Shown in pieces: positions 1 through 8,530 of a stretch of DNA of 64,000 bases (positions are counted from its first letter, which is position 1; each line of letters begins with the position of its first letter). The notes under the pieces are model-generated. The model was not told where the DNA came from. It was given only the letters and a program-made list of their open reading frames with translations, and made no database searches. Position numbers and translations under genes: made by a program. This DNA comes from Bryobacterales bacterium (lineage in GTDB: Bacteria; Acidobacteriota; Terriglobia; Bryobacterales; Bryobacteraceae): NCBI GenBank assembly GCA_016721425.1, contig JADKID010000041.1, positions 186,001 to 250,000 of the forward strand. Direction: 5' to 3'.

Positions 1-3000
1 CCCGAGTTTCTCCCCACCGCGGCAATCCTCGATGCCGCCTCCCTCGATCCCGCCCGCGACATCCCGTCCGGCGGCTGGTTCGTCGTCCGCGGGCGAAATC
101 TCTCGGGCGCCCTGTCCGTCACCATCGCCGGCCAGGCGTCCGTCATCGTGCGCTCGCGCCCCGGCGTGGAATCCGGCCTAGCCTATGACGAACTCCTCGC
201 CATCGCGCCGGCCCTGCCACCGGGCCCCGCGCCGGTTGTCGTCACCACGCCCGCCGGCGCCACCCCGCCGCGCACCGTGCAGTGTGCCTCATTCTCCCCC
301 TCGCTGTTCGGCCTCGAGCTGTCCGGCGGCCGCTATGCCGATGCGTCCGCGTCGGAGGGAGCCGAGTCCATCGGCCCGCTCAATCTGTACGGTTCCCAGC
401 CGCTCGAGCGTCCCATCCGGCCTGCCGTACCCTCTGAGGTCATCACGTTGCGGGCCAATGGTTGCGGTCTCTCCACCACAACCACCGTAGCCTGGCTCGG
501 CCAGACTGCCGCGGAGGTGGTCTTCTCCGGCGTCGAGGTTGCCGCCCAGCCCGCCTGTGTCGTCCGCATCCGCATCCCTGCCCTGACCCCCGGTGAGTAC
601 GAAGTCCGCGTCGCGATGGATGGCCGCCTCTTATCGCCACCGCGCTGGCTAGCAATCGGCACGGCGCCGTTTCCCGGCTATGAGCACGGCTCGGAGTCAG
701 GCTACCGCCTCACCGGCGCGCACGTCGCCGTGCCCTGTGCCCAGTGCCACCTGCGGGATCGCTACCTGGGCACGCCCACCGCCTGTGAGGCCTGCCACCT
801 GGAACGGTTTCAGAACACCACCGCGCCCGATCATCGCATCGCCTCCTACCCCACCAACTGCGCCCTCTGCCACCAGACCTCGCAGTTCCAGGGCGCCCGC
901 GCCGGCCACCCCACCGCCGCCTTCCCCCTCACCGGCAAACACACCGCCGCCCGCTGCGGCAGTTGCCACACGGCCTCTGCCCCGCCGGACCGGCCCAGCG
1001 CCGAGTGTGCCGCCTGCCACCTGCCCAACCACAACTCCGCCGCCAGCTACGGCCAGCAGTGCGCGGTTTGCCACACGCCTTCCGGTTGGACTCCCGCTCG
1101 GCCCGATCATGGCAAGACCCGCTTCCCCCTCACCGGCCGCCACGCCGCCGCTGTCTGCCAGTCGTGCCATCCTACGACTGCCGCCACCCCGCCGGATCGG
1201 TCCTGCCAAGCGTGCCACCTCGGGCGCTATCAGGCCACCACCAGTCCCAATCACACAGCCTTGGAGTTTCCCACCGGCTGCGATGCCTGCCACACCACGG
1301 CCGCATTCCTACCCGCCGCTGTCGATCACCCCCGCCAGCGCTTCCCCCTCACCGGCAAACACGCCGGGCTCTCCTGCTCAGCGTGCCACCAGGGCGGCCG
1401 ATTCTCCCCTCTCGATCCCTCCTGCGCCAATTGCCACCTGCCGCCGCCCGAACACAAGTCCGCCGGATTCCCGCAATCCTGCAACTCCTGCCACACACCC
1501 GCTGCCTGGCAGGGCGCCGCCATCCGGCACCATCGCTTCCCCCTCACCGGCCGCCACGCCGCCGCCACTTGCCTCGGCTGCCACCCCGATAACCAGTTCG
1601 CCGGCACACCGCGCACCTGCTCCGCCTGCCACCTGCCGCAATACCAGGCCATGACCAACCCCAACCACGCGGCCGAGGGCTTCTCTACCGAGTGCCAACT
1701 CTGCCACAGCCCTACCCAGTTCTTTGGCGCCCGCATCGTTCACCCCCAGTTCGTCCAATCCGGCAAACACGCCCGTCTGGAGTGCGCCCAATGCCACACC
1801 ATCGGCAGCTACAAAGGCACCCCGCAGTCCTGCGACGCCTGCCACCTGCCGGCTTACAACTCAGCGCCCAATCACAAGTCCTCCAACTTCCCCCTAACCT
1901 GCGAGTCCTGCCACACGCCCGTAGCCTGGAAAGGCGCTGTCATGAATCACGCCAAACTCGCGACTCCACTCCCGGCCTGCTCAACCTGCCATATGGCCGC
2001 CTACGACTCAGCGCCCAATCACAAGGCCGCCAGCTTCCCTCAGGCCTGCGATACCTGCCACACCACCAAAGCCTGGAAGGGGGCAGCCCTGCACACGAAA
2101 TTCGCAGGCGCCCTCCCCCCCTGCGCCACCTGCCATCTGCCCGCCTACACCACATCCTCCAGCCCCAACCACAAATCCGCAGGACTGCCCCAAACCTGCG
2201 AGTCCTGCCACACCACCACCAGTTGGTTCGGCGCCAGGTTCACCCACAAACGCTACGCCCTCACCGGACGCCACGCTACTCTCAAATGCAGCCAGTGCCA
2301 CACCAACGGGACCTTCTATTCCGCGCCCACAACCTGCTCCTCCTGCCACATCGGTACCTTTGCTAAAACCTCCAATCCCAATCACAGCGCTGCCGGCTAT
2401 CCCCAGTCCTGCGAATCCTGCCACACCACCACCGCCTGGAAAGGTGCCACTGTGCCCCATTCCCGCTTCCCGCTCACCGGCCGCCACACCAACGCACCCT
2501 GCGCCACCTGCCACCCGTCCGGCCGTTACACCGGCACCCCAACTGATTGCGCCTCCTGCCACCTCGCCGCTCCCGGTCATCAGGCCGCCGGCTTCTCCTC
2601 CAACTGCCTGTTGTGCCACTCCACCACTGCCTGGCAAGGCGCCGCATTTACCCACCGGGTCTTCTCCCTCGCCGGCAAACACGCCTCCTTGCCCTGCGCC
2701 CAATGCCACGCCAGCGGCGTTTACGCCGCGCGCCCCTCCACCTGTGTCAGTTGCCACCTCGCCCGCTACACCTCCTCCACCCAGCCCAACCACTCAGCCA
2801 AAGCCTACCCCCAGAATTGCGAGCGCTGCCACTCCCCGGCGGCATGGTCCCCTTCCTCCTTCCAGCACGCCTTCCCCATCGCCTCCGGCGCTCACAATAA
2901 CCGCTGGAGCCGGTGTACGGATTGCCATTCCTCCTCCTCCGCCTGGGGTGCCGTCTCCTGCCTCGGCTGCCACAACCAGTCCGCCACCACCACCAAACAC

Positions 3001-3063
3001 AAGTCCGTCAAGGCATTCGCCTACAATTCCCCCAATTGCCTCGGTTGTCACCCTCGTCCCTGA
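1..3063 (+). CDS. Large multiheme c-type cytochrome (34 CxxCH), 5' end outside window
   Basis: The reading frame is open from base 1, so the start codon and signal peptide lie upstream. The first roughly 230 codons look like two beta-sandwich repeats of the kind common in Solibacter secreted proteins (TIGR03437-like). From base 736 to the end I count 34 CxxCH haem-binding motifs and no other domain. They are arranged in about eleven or twelve modules of three haems, most opened by a FPLTGxH motif whose His could be a distal ligand, followed by CxxCH, then CxxCHL with an Asn-His pair, then CxxCH with a Trp-x-Gly-Ala segment. Such proteins are exported and handle electron transfer in the periplasm or outside the cell; the role here is inferred. 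No other haem protein is adjacent. Stop TGA at 3061-3063. Confidence 0.9.
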   Translation, partial: PEFLPTAAILDAASLDPARDIPSGGWFVVRGRNLSGALSVTIAGQASVIVRSRPGVESGLAYDELLAIAPALPPGPAPVVVTTPAGATPPRTVQCASFSPSLFGLELSGGRYADASASEGAESIGPLNLYGSQPLERPIRPAVPSEVITLRANGCGLSTTTTVAWLGQTAAEVVFSGVEVAAQPACVVRIRIPALTPGEYEVRVAMDGRLLSPPRWLAIGTAPFPGYEHGSESGYRLTGAHVAVPCAQCHLRDRYLGTPTACEACHLERFQNTTAPDHRIASYPTNCALCHQTSQFQGARAGHPTAAFPLTGKHTAARCGSCHTASAPPDRPSAECAACHLPNHNSAASYGQQCAVCHTPSGWTPARPDHGKTRFPLTGRHAAAVCQSCHPTTAATPPDRSCQACHLGRYQATTSPNHTALEFPTGCDACHTTAAFLPAAVDHPRQRFPLTGKHAGLSCSACHQGGRFSPLDPSCANCHLPPPEHKSAGFPQSCNSCHTPAAWQGAAIRHHRFPLTGRHAAATCLGCHPDNQFAGTPRTCSACHLPQYQAMTNPNHAAEGFSTECQLCHSPTQFFGARIVHPQFVQSGKHARLECAQCHTIGSYKGTPQSCDACHLPAYNSAPNHKSSNFPLTCESCHTPVAWKGAVMNHAKLATPLPACSTCHMAAYDSAPNHKAASFPQACDTCHTTKAWKGAALHTKFAGALPPCATCHLPAYTTSSSPNHKSAGLPQTCESCHTTTSWFGARFTHKRYALTGRHATLKCSQCHTNGTFYSAPTTCSSCHIGTFAKTSNPNHSAAGYPQSCESCHTTTAWKGATVPHSRFPLTGRHTNAPCATCHPSGRYTGTPTDCASCHLAAPGHQAAGFSSNCLLCHSTTAWQGAAFTHRVFSLAGKHASLPCAQCHASGVYAARPSTCVSCHLARYTSSTQPNHSAKAYPQNCERCHSPAAWSPSSFQHAFPIASGAHNNRWSRCTDCHSSSSAWGAVSCLGCHNQSATTTKHKSVKAFAYNSPNCLGCHPRP

Positions 3064-3093
3064 CTCGCCTCCATTAGTGGCAAACTGGTGGCA

Positions 3094-4329
3094 ATGGCTC
3101 ACCGCCTGCTCGTGCGCGGAGCTCGCCAGTTGCTCACACTGCGCGGACCGGCCGGACCCCGCCGCGGGACCGCGATGAGTGACCTTGGCATCATTGACGA
3201 TGGCGCCTTCCTCGTCGAGGACGGCATCATCACCCACATCGGCCCCGCCAGCCGCATCGAAAATCTCGCGGCCGCCCGCTCTGCCCAACCTCTCGAAGTC
3301 CACGGACATGTCGTCATGCCCGGATTCATCGATTGCCATACCTCCATCATCCAGGCCGCTCGTTGCCAGCCTGACTTCTGGCTCGCCGTCCGTGCCCTCC
3401 GCGCCGCCACCGCCAAGCGCCTCACCGCGCAGGCCCGCTCCACCCTCGAATGCATGGCCGCCAACGGTACCACCTCCCTCAACATCCACTCCGGCTACGG
3501 ACTCGATGAATCCTCCGAGCTGAAATCCCTCCGCATCGCCGCCGCTCTCGATCAGGAGCCCCTCGCTGTCAGCGCCACCCTCCACGCCGCCCACCGAACC
3601 CCGCCCGAGTTCGCCTGCCCCGATTCCTTCCTCCAGTTCGTCATCGCTGAGCTCCTCCCCAACGTCGCCCGCCGCCGCCTGGCCTCCTCCGCGGCCGTCT
3701 CCTGCGACGCCGAATATTTCTCCGTCGCCCAGGCCCGCCGATTCCTCCTCGCGGCCCGCGAACTCGGCCTCCCTCTCTCCGTCCATGCCAGCCGCTACGC
3801 CAGTATTGGCGCCGTCCAACTCGCCGTCGATCTCGAGGCCCGCACAATCGCCCACCTGGAGTCCGCCAATCGGGAGGAGATCGCATGCCTCGCCGCGAGC
3901 CCCGCCATAGCCACCCTCATCCCCGGCGCCTACTTCCACGGAGCCGTCCCCCGGCCCGCCCCTGCCCGCGCCCTCATCGATGCCGGCGCCGCCGTCGCTC
4001 TTGCCACCGGCTGCAACCCCATCGATAGCCCCATCTTTTCTTTGCCCGCAGTCCTCTCCCTCGCCTGCGCCCAACTCGCCATCACCCCCGCCGAGGCCCT
4101 CACCGCCTCCACCGTCAACGCCGCCCACGCCCTCGGCATCGCCAGCTACTCCGGCTCCCTCGAAGCCGGCAAAAACGCCGACTTCCTCATCCTCGCCGCC
4201 TCCGACTACCGCGACCTCCCCTTAACCCTCGGCGCCAACCTCGTCGCAGCCATTTTGATTCGGGGACGGTCTGTACTGCACCCTTTGCTTGAGGCAGCGA
4301 GATTAGGAATACATGACCATTTGCCGTAA
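3094..4329 (+). CDS. Imidazolonepropionase-like amidohydrolase, metal site degenerate
   Basis: The protein follows HutI throughout: a GFIDCHTS strand, a SGYGL loop, a TLHAAHRTPPEF segment, a SVHAS strand and a C-terminal NAAHALG/GSLEAGKNADF region. True imidazolonepropionases, which open the imidazolone ring in histidine degradation, bind metal through His-x-His, a further His and an Asp. Here the second His of the first pair is Ser (about residue 84), the HADE motif reads HASR (His about 231 kept), and the Asp of ATDFNP is Gly (about residue 306). It may therefore be inactive or act on something else. ATG at 3094 is preferred over an in-frame GTG at 3088. No other hut gene is nearby. The last 20-odd codons run into a dispersed repeat and may not be native. 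Confidence 0.75.
   Translation: MAHRLLVRGARQLLTLRGPAGPRRGTAMSDLGIIDDGAFLVEDGIITHIGPASRIENLAAARSAQPLEVHGHVVMPGFIDCHTSIIQAARCQPDFWLAVRALRAATAKRLTAQARSTLECMAANGTTSLNIHSGYGLDESSELKSLRIAAALDQEPLAVSATLHAAHRTPPEFACPDSFLQFVIAELLPNVARRRLASSAAVSCDAEYFSVAQARRFLLAARELGLPLSVHASRYASIGAVQLAVDLEARTIAHLESANREEIACLAASPAIATLIPGAYFHGAVPRPAPARALIDAGAAVALATGCNPIDSPIFSLPAVLSLACAQLAITPAEALTASTVNAAHALGIASYSGSLEAGKNADFLILAASDYRDLPLTLGANLVAAILIRGRSVLHPLLEAARLGIHDHLP
4257..4276 (-). repeat. Dispersed 3'-end element, copy 1
   Basis: Reads ATTCGGGGACGGTCT on the plus strand, the reverse complement of the core of the element at 8287-8320. It lies in the last codons of the imidazolonepropionase-like gene, in the same orientation relative to the gene as the other copies. 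Confidence 0.5.
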
Positions 4330-4417
4330 GACGATTGGCAAGACGGTACGGCCATCGTACACTGATCGAGGCTGGCATAGCGGCGGCGGGCTCTGCTGGA
4401 TACCAACCCGCCAAGGA

Positions 4418-5132
4418 TCAGCAGTTCGGAGACTCATCCAGACGATTAGCGGGGGCGTATGCTGCCAGGCGAGCGGCCTCACGAGCCCCTTCATCGGATG
4501 GAAAGACTTCCTCGAGTGCTTCCGGCGATTGATAGCCCAGGGCTGAATGCAGGCGCCGCCGATTGTAGACTTCATCGATGAAGGTTCCAATGGAGGCCCG
4601 TGCCTGCTCTTCGTTGCGATACTGCTGCACGTAGACTTCCTCGCACTTGAGTGTCTTCATAAAGCTCTCGGCCCTGGCGTTGTCGTAGGGATTGCCGGCA
4701 CGGCTCATGCTGATCAGGAACTTGTGCGACTCCAGCAGCTTGACGTAGTCGCCAGAGGCATACTGCACGCCGCGATCGGAATGATGCACGATGCACCACT
4801 AGGCGCGGCACCAGATTGACATAGATCGCAAAGGGATGATGCGAATCGGTGGTGAGCACGTAGCGCCGCTTGCGCAGCGCCAGTAGATTATCAGCGTGCA
4901 TGAGCCGCAGGACGCGCTTATGGTTGACTACCCACTCCTGTTGATTCAGTAGCACCGTCACTCGGCGATACCCATAGAAGCGGTTCTCCAGTGCGATCTT
5001 CTGGATCGCATCGCGGAGTTCTACGTCAGGCTGCTCCGGCGAGTGTTCTTCGTAATACCGGTAGAATCCGGCCCGGCTCAGCCGCGTGGCCCGGCAAGCC
5101 TCACTGATCGAAAAGCCTTCCAGCTGCATCAT
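4418..5132 (-). pseudogene. IS3 OrfB transposase, internally deleted and frameshifted
   Basis: The N-terminal half (5132 to about 4805) has the HTH_21 region typical of OrfB (SISEACRATRLSRAGFYRY and FYGYRRVTVLL). Near 4805 it jumps directly to the C-terminal half in another frame (4789-4418), which carries HHSDRGVQYAS, AGNPYDNARAESF, KTLKCE and RRRLHSALGY. Roughly 90 residues between the two halves, including the first catalytic Asp of the DDE triad, are missing. The transposase cannot be active. Confidence 0.85.
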
Positions 5133-5290
5133 TGCCCGGATCTCCCGGTAGATGCTGTCGCGCCAGCGCCGCCGGGCTTCTGGTTCGACTCCTTGACTCG
5201 CCTGGGGGCGCGCTTGAAGAAATCCAGGTGCACCGCCTGCTGTCCTACCTTACGTTCCAACAGCGCGATCTGCTGCTGGAGCTGCTAGGC
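4418..5290 (-). mobile_element. Remnant of an IS3-family insertion sequence
   Basis: Reading on the minus strand, 5286 to about 5150 encodes the end of an IS3 OrfA: a glutamine/leucine-rich coiled stretch (QLQQQIALLERKVG) followed by a FFKRAPRR segment. This is followed by OrfB pieces in two frames. No clear terminal inverted repeats or target duplication could be found, and the start of OrfA is missing. The element sits between the end of the imidazolonepropionase-like gene and a broken toxin-antitoxin region, so this stretch has taken insertions and decayed. Confidence 0.8.
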
Positions 5291-5332
5291 TTCGGAGATG
5301 CCAGGCCGGATTGGGTCGAGCAAGGCTGTCTG

Positions 5333-5596
5333 TCAGAGCCCCAGGAGAGGCCTCAAGCGCCAGCAAACCTCGGCTAAGACAAAAGATGGAACCTTCGACT
5401 CAGATGCCGCCTGACGGGCTGGGAGTTCAACCCCAACGGACATCCCTTCTTCTGACTGGAGATGGGACACGCCAACGCAAGCCGCGCCTCGGCGTTGTTT
5501 TCGCGAGGTGGCAGGATCAGGGAGGCGGCCGGCCTGGGGATCGAAAGGGAGCCAGACCAAGTCGCAAGCGTCAGAAATGTATGGCCTGCCTACCAT
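5333..5596 (-). pseudogene. mazF-type toxin, frameshifted
   Basis: The first 24 residues match the MazF start (YISDACDLVWLPFDPQAGR). The frame then goes wrong. A different frame of the same strand continues the family pattern as LILPPRENNAEARLALACPI and SSQKKG, and the first frame resumes with VELPARQA near 5440. At least two indels are needed to restore the protein, and the usual QVKSLDWRARR end is not recognisable. MazF toxins cut RNA at short sequences; this copy should be inactive. It lies directly downstream of a MazE-like antitoxin gene. Confidence 0.7.
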
Positions 5597-5613
5597 TGGT
5601 CATCGCCCGATGG

Positions 5614-5835
5614 TTACCCCCAGTCCGTCTCACTATGCCGCCTCTGCGGCGTAATCTTGATCACCAGTTCGTAGGGCAAATCGGTTGTCTGCGCCGGACG
5701 CAGGATGATCGCGCCATCATTGACGGACACTTCCACCGTGCCCCCCTCGCCGATGCGGGCTTCGGCAGCGACGGCGTTTGGCCACCCCACACCGAGTCTC
5801 TTCCCCCATCGGGCAATTTGAGTTGATGCCGGCAT
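5614..5835 (-). CDS. MazE-like antitoxin
   Basis: A 73-residue protein with the AbrB/MazE pattern: an N-terminal swapped-hairpin DNA-binding segment (IARWGKRLGVGWPNAVA), a GGTVEVSVNDGAIILRP strand, and the ITPxxRHSETDWG tail that binds MazF in relatives. In many homologues about ten more residues follow the DWG; here a stop comes at once, so the tail may be clipped. In the family this protein neutralises MazF and represses its own operon. The partner mazF just downstream is broken, so this is an orphan antitoxin. The start at 5835 agrees with family length. Confidence 0.7.
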   Translation of the reverse strand: MPASTQIARWGKRLGVGWPNAVAAEARIGEGGTVEVSVNDGAIILRPAQTTDLPYELVIKITPQRRHSETDWG

Positions 5836-5934
5836 GTATCGACAATGAGGAAACTTCCTACGGATCTCCGGCCGGTCTGCATGGCCCCGACGGCAGTCCG
5901 GGTCTCCGCTACACTGCGCCAGCGGGGCACAGGA

Positions 5935-6159
5935 TCAGGCGGCTGTCGTGATCTCGACTTCACCGGCCAAGCTGGACGGTTCCGGGACGGGATCGCCGAA
6001 TTGGCGGAGCGTCGCGAGGTGCCCCTGGATGGCTTCGCGGATGTTGAGCTTGGTTTCGTCCAGCGTGCGGCCCGTTGTCATGCAACCCGGCAGATCCGGC
6101 ACATAGGCGGCCCAGTTCGATGGACACCGCTCAAAGATCACCGCGTATTTCACATTCAT
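5935..6159 (-). CDS. hicB: HicB-family antitoxin
   Basis: A 74-residue HicB protein: MNVKYAVIFE strand, WAAYVPDLPGCMTTG core, then a helix with TKLNIREAIQGHLATLR. HicB folds as a partial RNase H and blocks the HicA mRNA interferase. The start at 6159 is chosen because its ATG overlaps the TGA of hicA (ATGA), the usual coupled arrangement; a longer start at 6174 would extend into hicA. The reading frame is intact, unlike that of its partner. Confidence 0.85.
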   Translation of the reverse strand: MNVKYAVIFERCPSNWAAYVPDLPGCMTTGRTLDETKLNIREAIQGHLATLRQFGDPVPEPSSLAGEVEITTAA

Positions 6160-6349
6160 CGCTGATCCTTCCATCCAACCGCCCTGAGAATCGACTTGAG
6201 AGTACCAACCGGGATGTCGTCGCCCGAATTGCCCGGAACGGTCACAACATGCGGATTGTCCGAATGCTTGAAGTGACGATGACTACCCGTCGTTCTCACG
6301 TGTTTCATCCTTGGGATTCGAGCAATCTGACCAGATCGCGAACCTTCAC
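6156..6349 (-). pseudogene. hicA: HicA toxin with a one-base deletion
   Basis: The C-terminal three quarters is a clear HicA: HVRTTGSHRHFKH (with the catalytic His of the GSHR motif), VTVPGNSGDD and GTLKSILRAVGW. Upstream in another frame is the expected start, VKVRDLVRLLESQG, from a GTG at 6349. The two join at about 6307, where the sequence reads CAAGGATGAAACAC; one more G would restore the conserved Gly-Trp-Lys. A single-base deletion, or a sequencing error, therefore separates the halves. HicA is a double-stranded-RNA-binding-like mRNA interferase. Confidence 0.8.
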
Positions 6350-6462
6350 TGTCACTAGCGTACAGCCTTTCCGGAGGGATCACTCGGGCGACGGCGCGAG
6401 GCGTTGAATGGCCGGGCCATCGACGCCTGTGCGCGGGTGGGTGCGTTTGCGGTATTGGGCTG

Positions 6463-6951
6463 CTAGAACGGGAGATCGTCTTCCAACTCGGCGGGGGCGC
6501 GGGTTTCGCGGGGTGCGGATTCGGGGCGGGGTTTCACGAAGTGGACGTCGGTCCAGCGACGATCCGGTTGGGTGCGCTTCATGATGCCGATGTGGCGATG
6601 GACCATTTCGTCCATGCGGCCGTTCAGTTCTTTCAGGCTGCTCATCTCCAGGCCCAGTTTGCGGAGATCCTCCTTGAGGAAGCCGACGGTTTTCTGGGTG
6701 ATGATGCGGACTTTGCTGATGGCGCGGCCCTGGTGTTGGGGGCCAAGGATGCGGAGGCGCCAGATGACCATGGGGTTGCCGGAGCTCTGCACGCGGTTGA
6801 GCGAGACATCCTCCACACGGGCGTCATAGAATCCGTCAGGGATTTCTTCCTGGTAGGTGTCCCGGGGGGCCTGCGACGAGGCGCGCTGGAACTCGGGGTC
6901 AAACTCACTGAGGTCGATGGCATCGACCATGGCTTCATCGTTACGATTCAT
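6463..6951 (-). CDS. DUF669-like protein with SSB-type acidic tail
   Basis: A 162-residue protein. The middle (PDGFYDARVEDVSLNRVQ, then GNPMVIWRLRILG) matches the DUF669 pattern, a family found mostly in phage replication modules and thought to bind single-stranded DNA. The very end is DDLPF, which closely resembles the acidic tip by which single-strand binding proteins recruit repair and replication partners. That it binds ssDNA is an inference. ATG at 6951 is preferred to an upstream TTG. No other phage gene is adjacent. It diverges from rhamnose isomerase across an 80-bp gap. Confidence 0.65.
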   Translation of the reverse strand: MNRNDEAMVDAIDLSEFDPEFQRASSQAPRDTYQEEIPDGFYDARVEDVSLNRVQSSGNPMVIWRLRILGPQHQGRAISKVRIITQKTVGFLKEDLRKLGLEMSSLKELNGRMDEMVHRHIGIMKRTQPDRRWTDVHFVKPRPESAPRETRAPAELEDDLPF

Positions 6952-7004
6952 GAACAAACAGCCTCACATCCGGGTAGTGCGGGACGGCAGGGAATGTTCT
7001 CCGA

Positions 7005-7010
7005 TATAAT
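7005..7010 (+). promoter_or_regulatory. Candidate -10 box for the rhamnose isomerase gene
   Basis: A perfect TATAAT lies 21 bases before the ATG at 7032 in an otherwise GC-rich stretch. No convincing -35 box was found. Confidence 0.4.
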
Positions 7011-7031
7011 GCGCGCGGAGAGCACTTTCAT

Positions 7032-8228
7032 ATGCCGCTAACTTCTGCCCAGACCGATGTTGCCATTCAGGCGTTGAACCGTTTCGCCGTGGAGTTGCCT
7101 TCGTGGGGCTTCGCCAACACCGGCACCCGATTCGGGAAGTTCATTCAGGCCGGTGCGGCGACGAATACGCCAGAGAAGATCGCCGATGCGGGGCAGGTGC
7201 ACCAGTTCACGGGGTGCTGCCCGACGGTGGCGGTGCATGTGCTGTGGGATTTTGCGAAAGGACTGGCGGATGTGCCCGAGGTGCTGCAGGTGGCGGCGGC
7301 GCATGGGGTGGCGATTGGGGCGATCAACCCGAACGTGTTCCAGGATCAGTGCTACAAGAACGGGTCGCTGGGGAATCCGGATCCGGAGGTGCGGCGGATG
7401 GCGCTCTCGCACATTCTGGACTGCGTGGAGATTCAGCGGGCGACGGGCTCGCGGGACTTGTCGTTGTGGTTTGCGGATGGGACGAATTTCCCGGGGACGG
7501 GCTCGATCCGGGCGCGGAAGCAGTGGTTTACGGAGGGGTTGCAGGCGACTCATGCGGCGTTGAGCGGGAATCAGCGGATGCTGGTGGAGTACAAGCCGTT
7601 TGAGCCGGCTTTCTACCATACGGACATTGCAGACTGGGGGATGTCGTATATCTACTGCAAGCAGAGCGGTCCACGGGCGAAGGTGCTGGTGGATACGGGG
7701 CATCATTACCAGGCGCAGAATATCGAGCAGATTGTTGCGTGGCTGTTGAGCGAGGATATGCTGGGCGGGTTCCATTTCAATGATCGGCGGTATGCGGATG
7801 ACGATCTGACGCTGGGCTCGATTGACCCGTATCAGGTGTTCCGGATTTTCCACGAGATCTGCCAGTTTGCATTTGAGACGGGGACGACTCCGGACATTCC
7901 GTACATGGTGGATCAGAGTCACAACCTGAAGAACAAGATCGAGGAGATGATCCAGACGGCGTGTACAGCGCAGGAGTTGTATTTGAAGGCGGCGCTGGTG
8001 GATCACGCTACGCTGGCGATACACCAGAAGAGCGGGGCCCTGATGGATGCGGAAGAGTGTTTGCGGGCGGCATTCTTCACGGACGTTCGGCCGGTGTTGC
8101 GGGAGTGGCGGCAGATGAAGGGGATGGCGGCGGAGCCTTTGAAGGCGTTCCGGGAGAGCGGGTATACGGCGAAGGCGGAGGCGGAGCGGGGGGCTCGGAA
8201 TCTGGGGGCGGTTTCTAGTTATGCGTAG
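7032..8228 (+). CDS. rhaI: L-rhamnose / sugar isomerase
   Basis: A 398-residue TIM-barrel protein that follows the RhaI type of L-rhamnose isomerase (Pseudomonas stutzeri/Bacillus-like) along its whole length. Visible features include an AINPNVFQDQ strand, SLWFADGTNFPGTGS, LVEYKPFEPAFYHTD with the metal-binding Glu, VLVDTGHH with Asp and His, and GGFHFNDRRYADDDL. It would convert L-rhamnose to L-rhamnulose, with possible activity on other aldoses. No rhaD, rhaK or mutarotase is next to it, so the catabolic partners must lie elsewhere. A sodium:solute symporter 2 kb downstream could supply substrate, but this is only a guess. Confidence 0.85.
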   Translation: MPLTSAQTDVAIQALNRFAVELPSWGFANTGTRFGKFIQAGAATNTPEKIADAGQVHQFTGCCPTVAVHVLWDFAKGLADVPEVLQVAAAHGVAIGAINPNVFQDQCYKNGSLGNPDPEVRRMALSHILDCVEIQRATGSRDLSLWFADGTNFPGTGSIRARKQWFTEGLQATHAALSGNQRMLVEYKPFEPAFYHTDIADWGMSYIYCKQSGPRAKVLVDTGHHYQAQNIEQIVAWLLSEDMLGGFHFNDRRYADDDLTLGSIDPYQVFRIFHEICQFAFETGTTPDIPYMVDQSHNLKNKIEEMIQTACTAQELYLKAALVDHATLAIHQKSGALMDAEECLRAAFFTDVRPVLREWRQMKGMAAEPLKAFRESGYTAKAEAERGARNLGAVSSYA

Positions 8229-8236
8229 GTGAAGAG

Positions 8237-8275
8237 GCGGCACCGGGGGGTGTCGCCGCGGGCGAGGGCGACCGC
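8237..8275 (+). repeat. REP-like double-hairpin element, copy 1
   Basis: Two adjacent hairpins: GCGGCACC pairing with GGTGTCGC (8237-8256), then a GCGGGCG stem around an AGGG loop. The same 40-base arrangement occurs in reverse orientation at 62881-62921. It directly follows the rhamnose isomerase stop. Confidence 0.6.
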
Positions 8276-8286
8276 CCAACGACAAA

Positions 8287-8320
8287 CAATTGGGAATTGA
8301 GTAGACCGTCCCCGAATTAA
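8287..8320 (+). repeat. Dispersed 3'-end element, copy 2
   Basis: AATTGGGAATTGAGTAGAC followed by CGTCCCCGAATTAA. The TTA at its right end is the stop codon of the small membrane protein gene on the minus strand. Shares blocks with 4257-4276, 10341-10368 and 12094-12120. Confidence 0.65.
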
Positions 8321-8502
8321 CGGAGCATGCGGGCGGGGAGGGCGAAGAGGGCTGAGATGAGCTCGAAGACGCCTCCGACGACGACTCCGATGAGGCGGAA
8401 TGGCAGGAGAATGAGCCATACGAGCGGGTAGAGGACCAGGGCGATGAGCGCCAGGGGCCAGCAGAGAACCGCGAGGATACAGAAGAGCAGGAAGTTCAGC
8501 AT
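8317..8502 (-). CDS. Small two-helix membrane protein
   Basis: A 61-residue protein consisting almost entirely of two hydrophobic helices (LLFCILAVLCWPLALIALVL and a second one rich in Val, Leu and Phe) ending in PARMLR. No family was recognised. Supporting points are the very strong hydrophobic bias and the placement in a gap between genes. It lies 28 bases upstream of nothing obvious on its own strand, and its stop codon falls inside a dispersed repeat. It could be a membrane-anchored regulator or a small stress protein; no function is proposed. Confidence 0.5.
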   Translation of the reverse strand: MLNFLLFCILAVLCWPLALIALVLYPLVWLILLPFRLIGVVVGGVFELISALFALPARMLR

Positions 8503-8530
8503 GGGGCGTCTCCTGTCTGTATGTACGCAA

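Noticed and set aside
2794..4128. 444-codon minus-strand frame
   Set aside because: Gly/Glu-rich shadow of the cytochrome and amidohydrolase genes.
7038..8285. 415-codon minus-strand frame
   Set aside because: Shadow of rhamnose isomerase, Arg/Pro-rich with no family.
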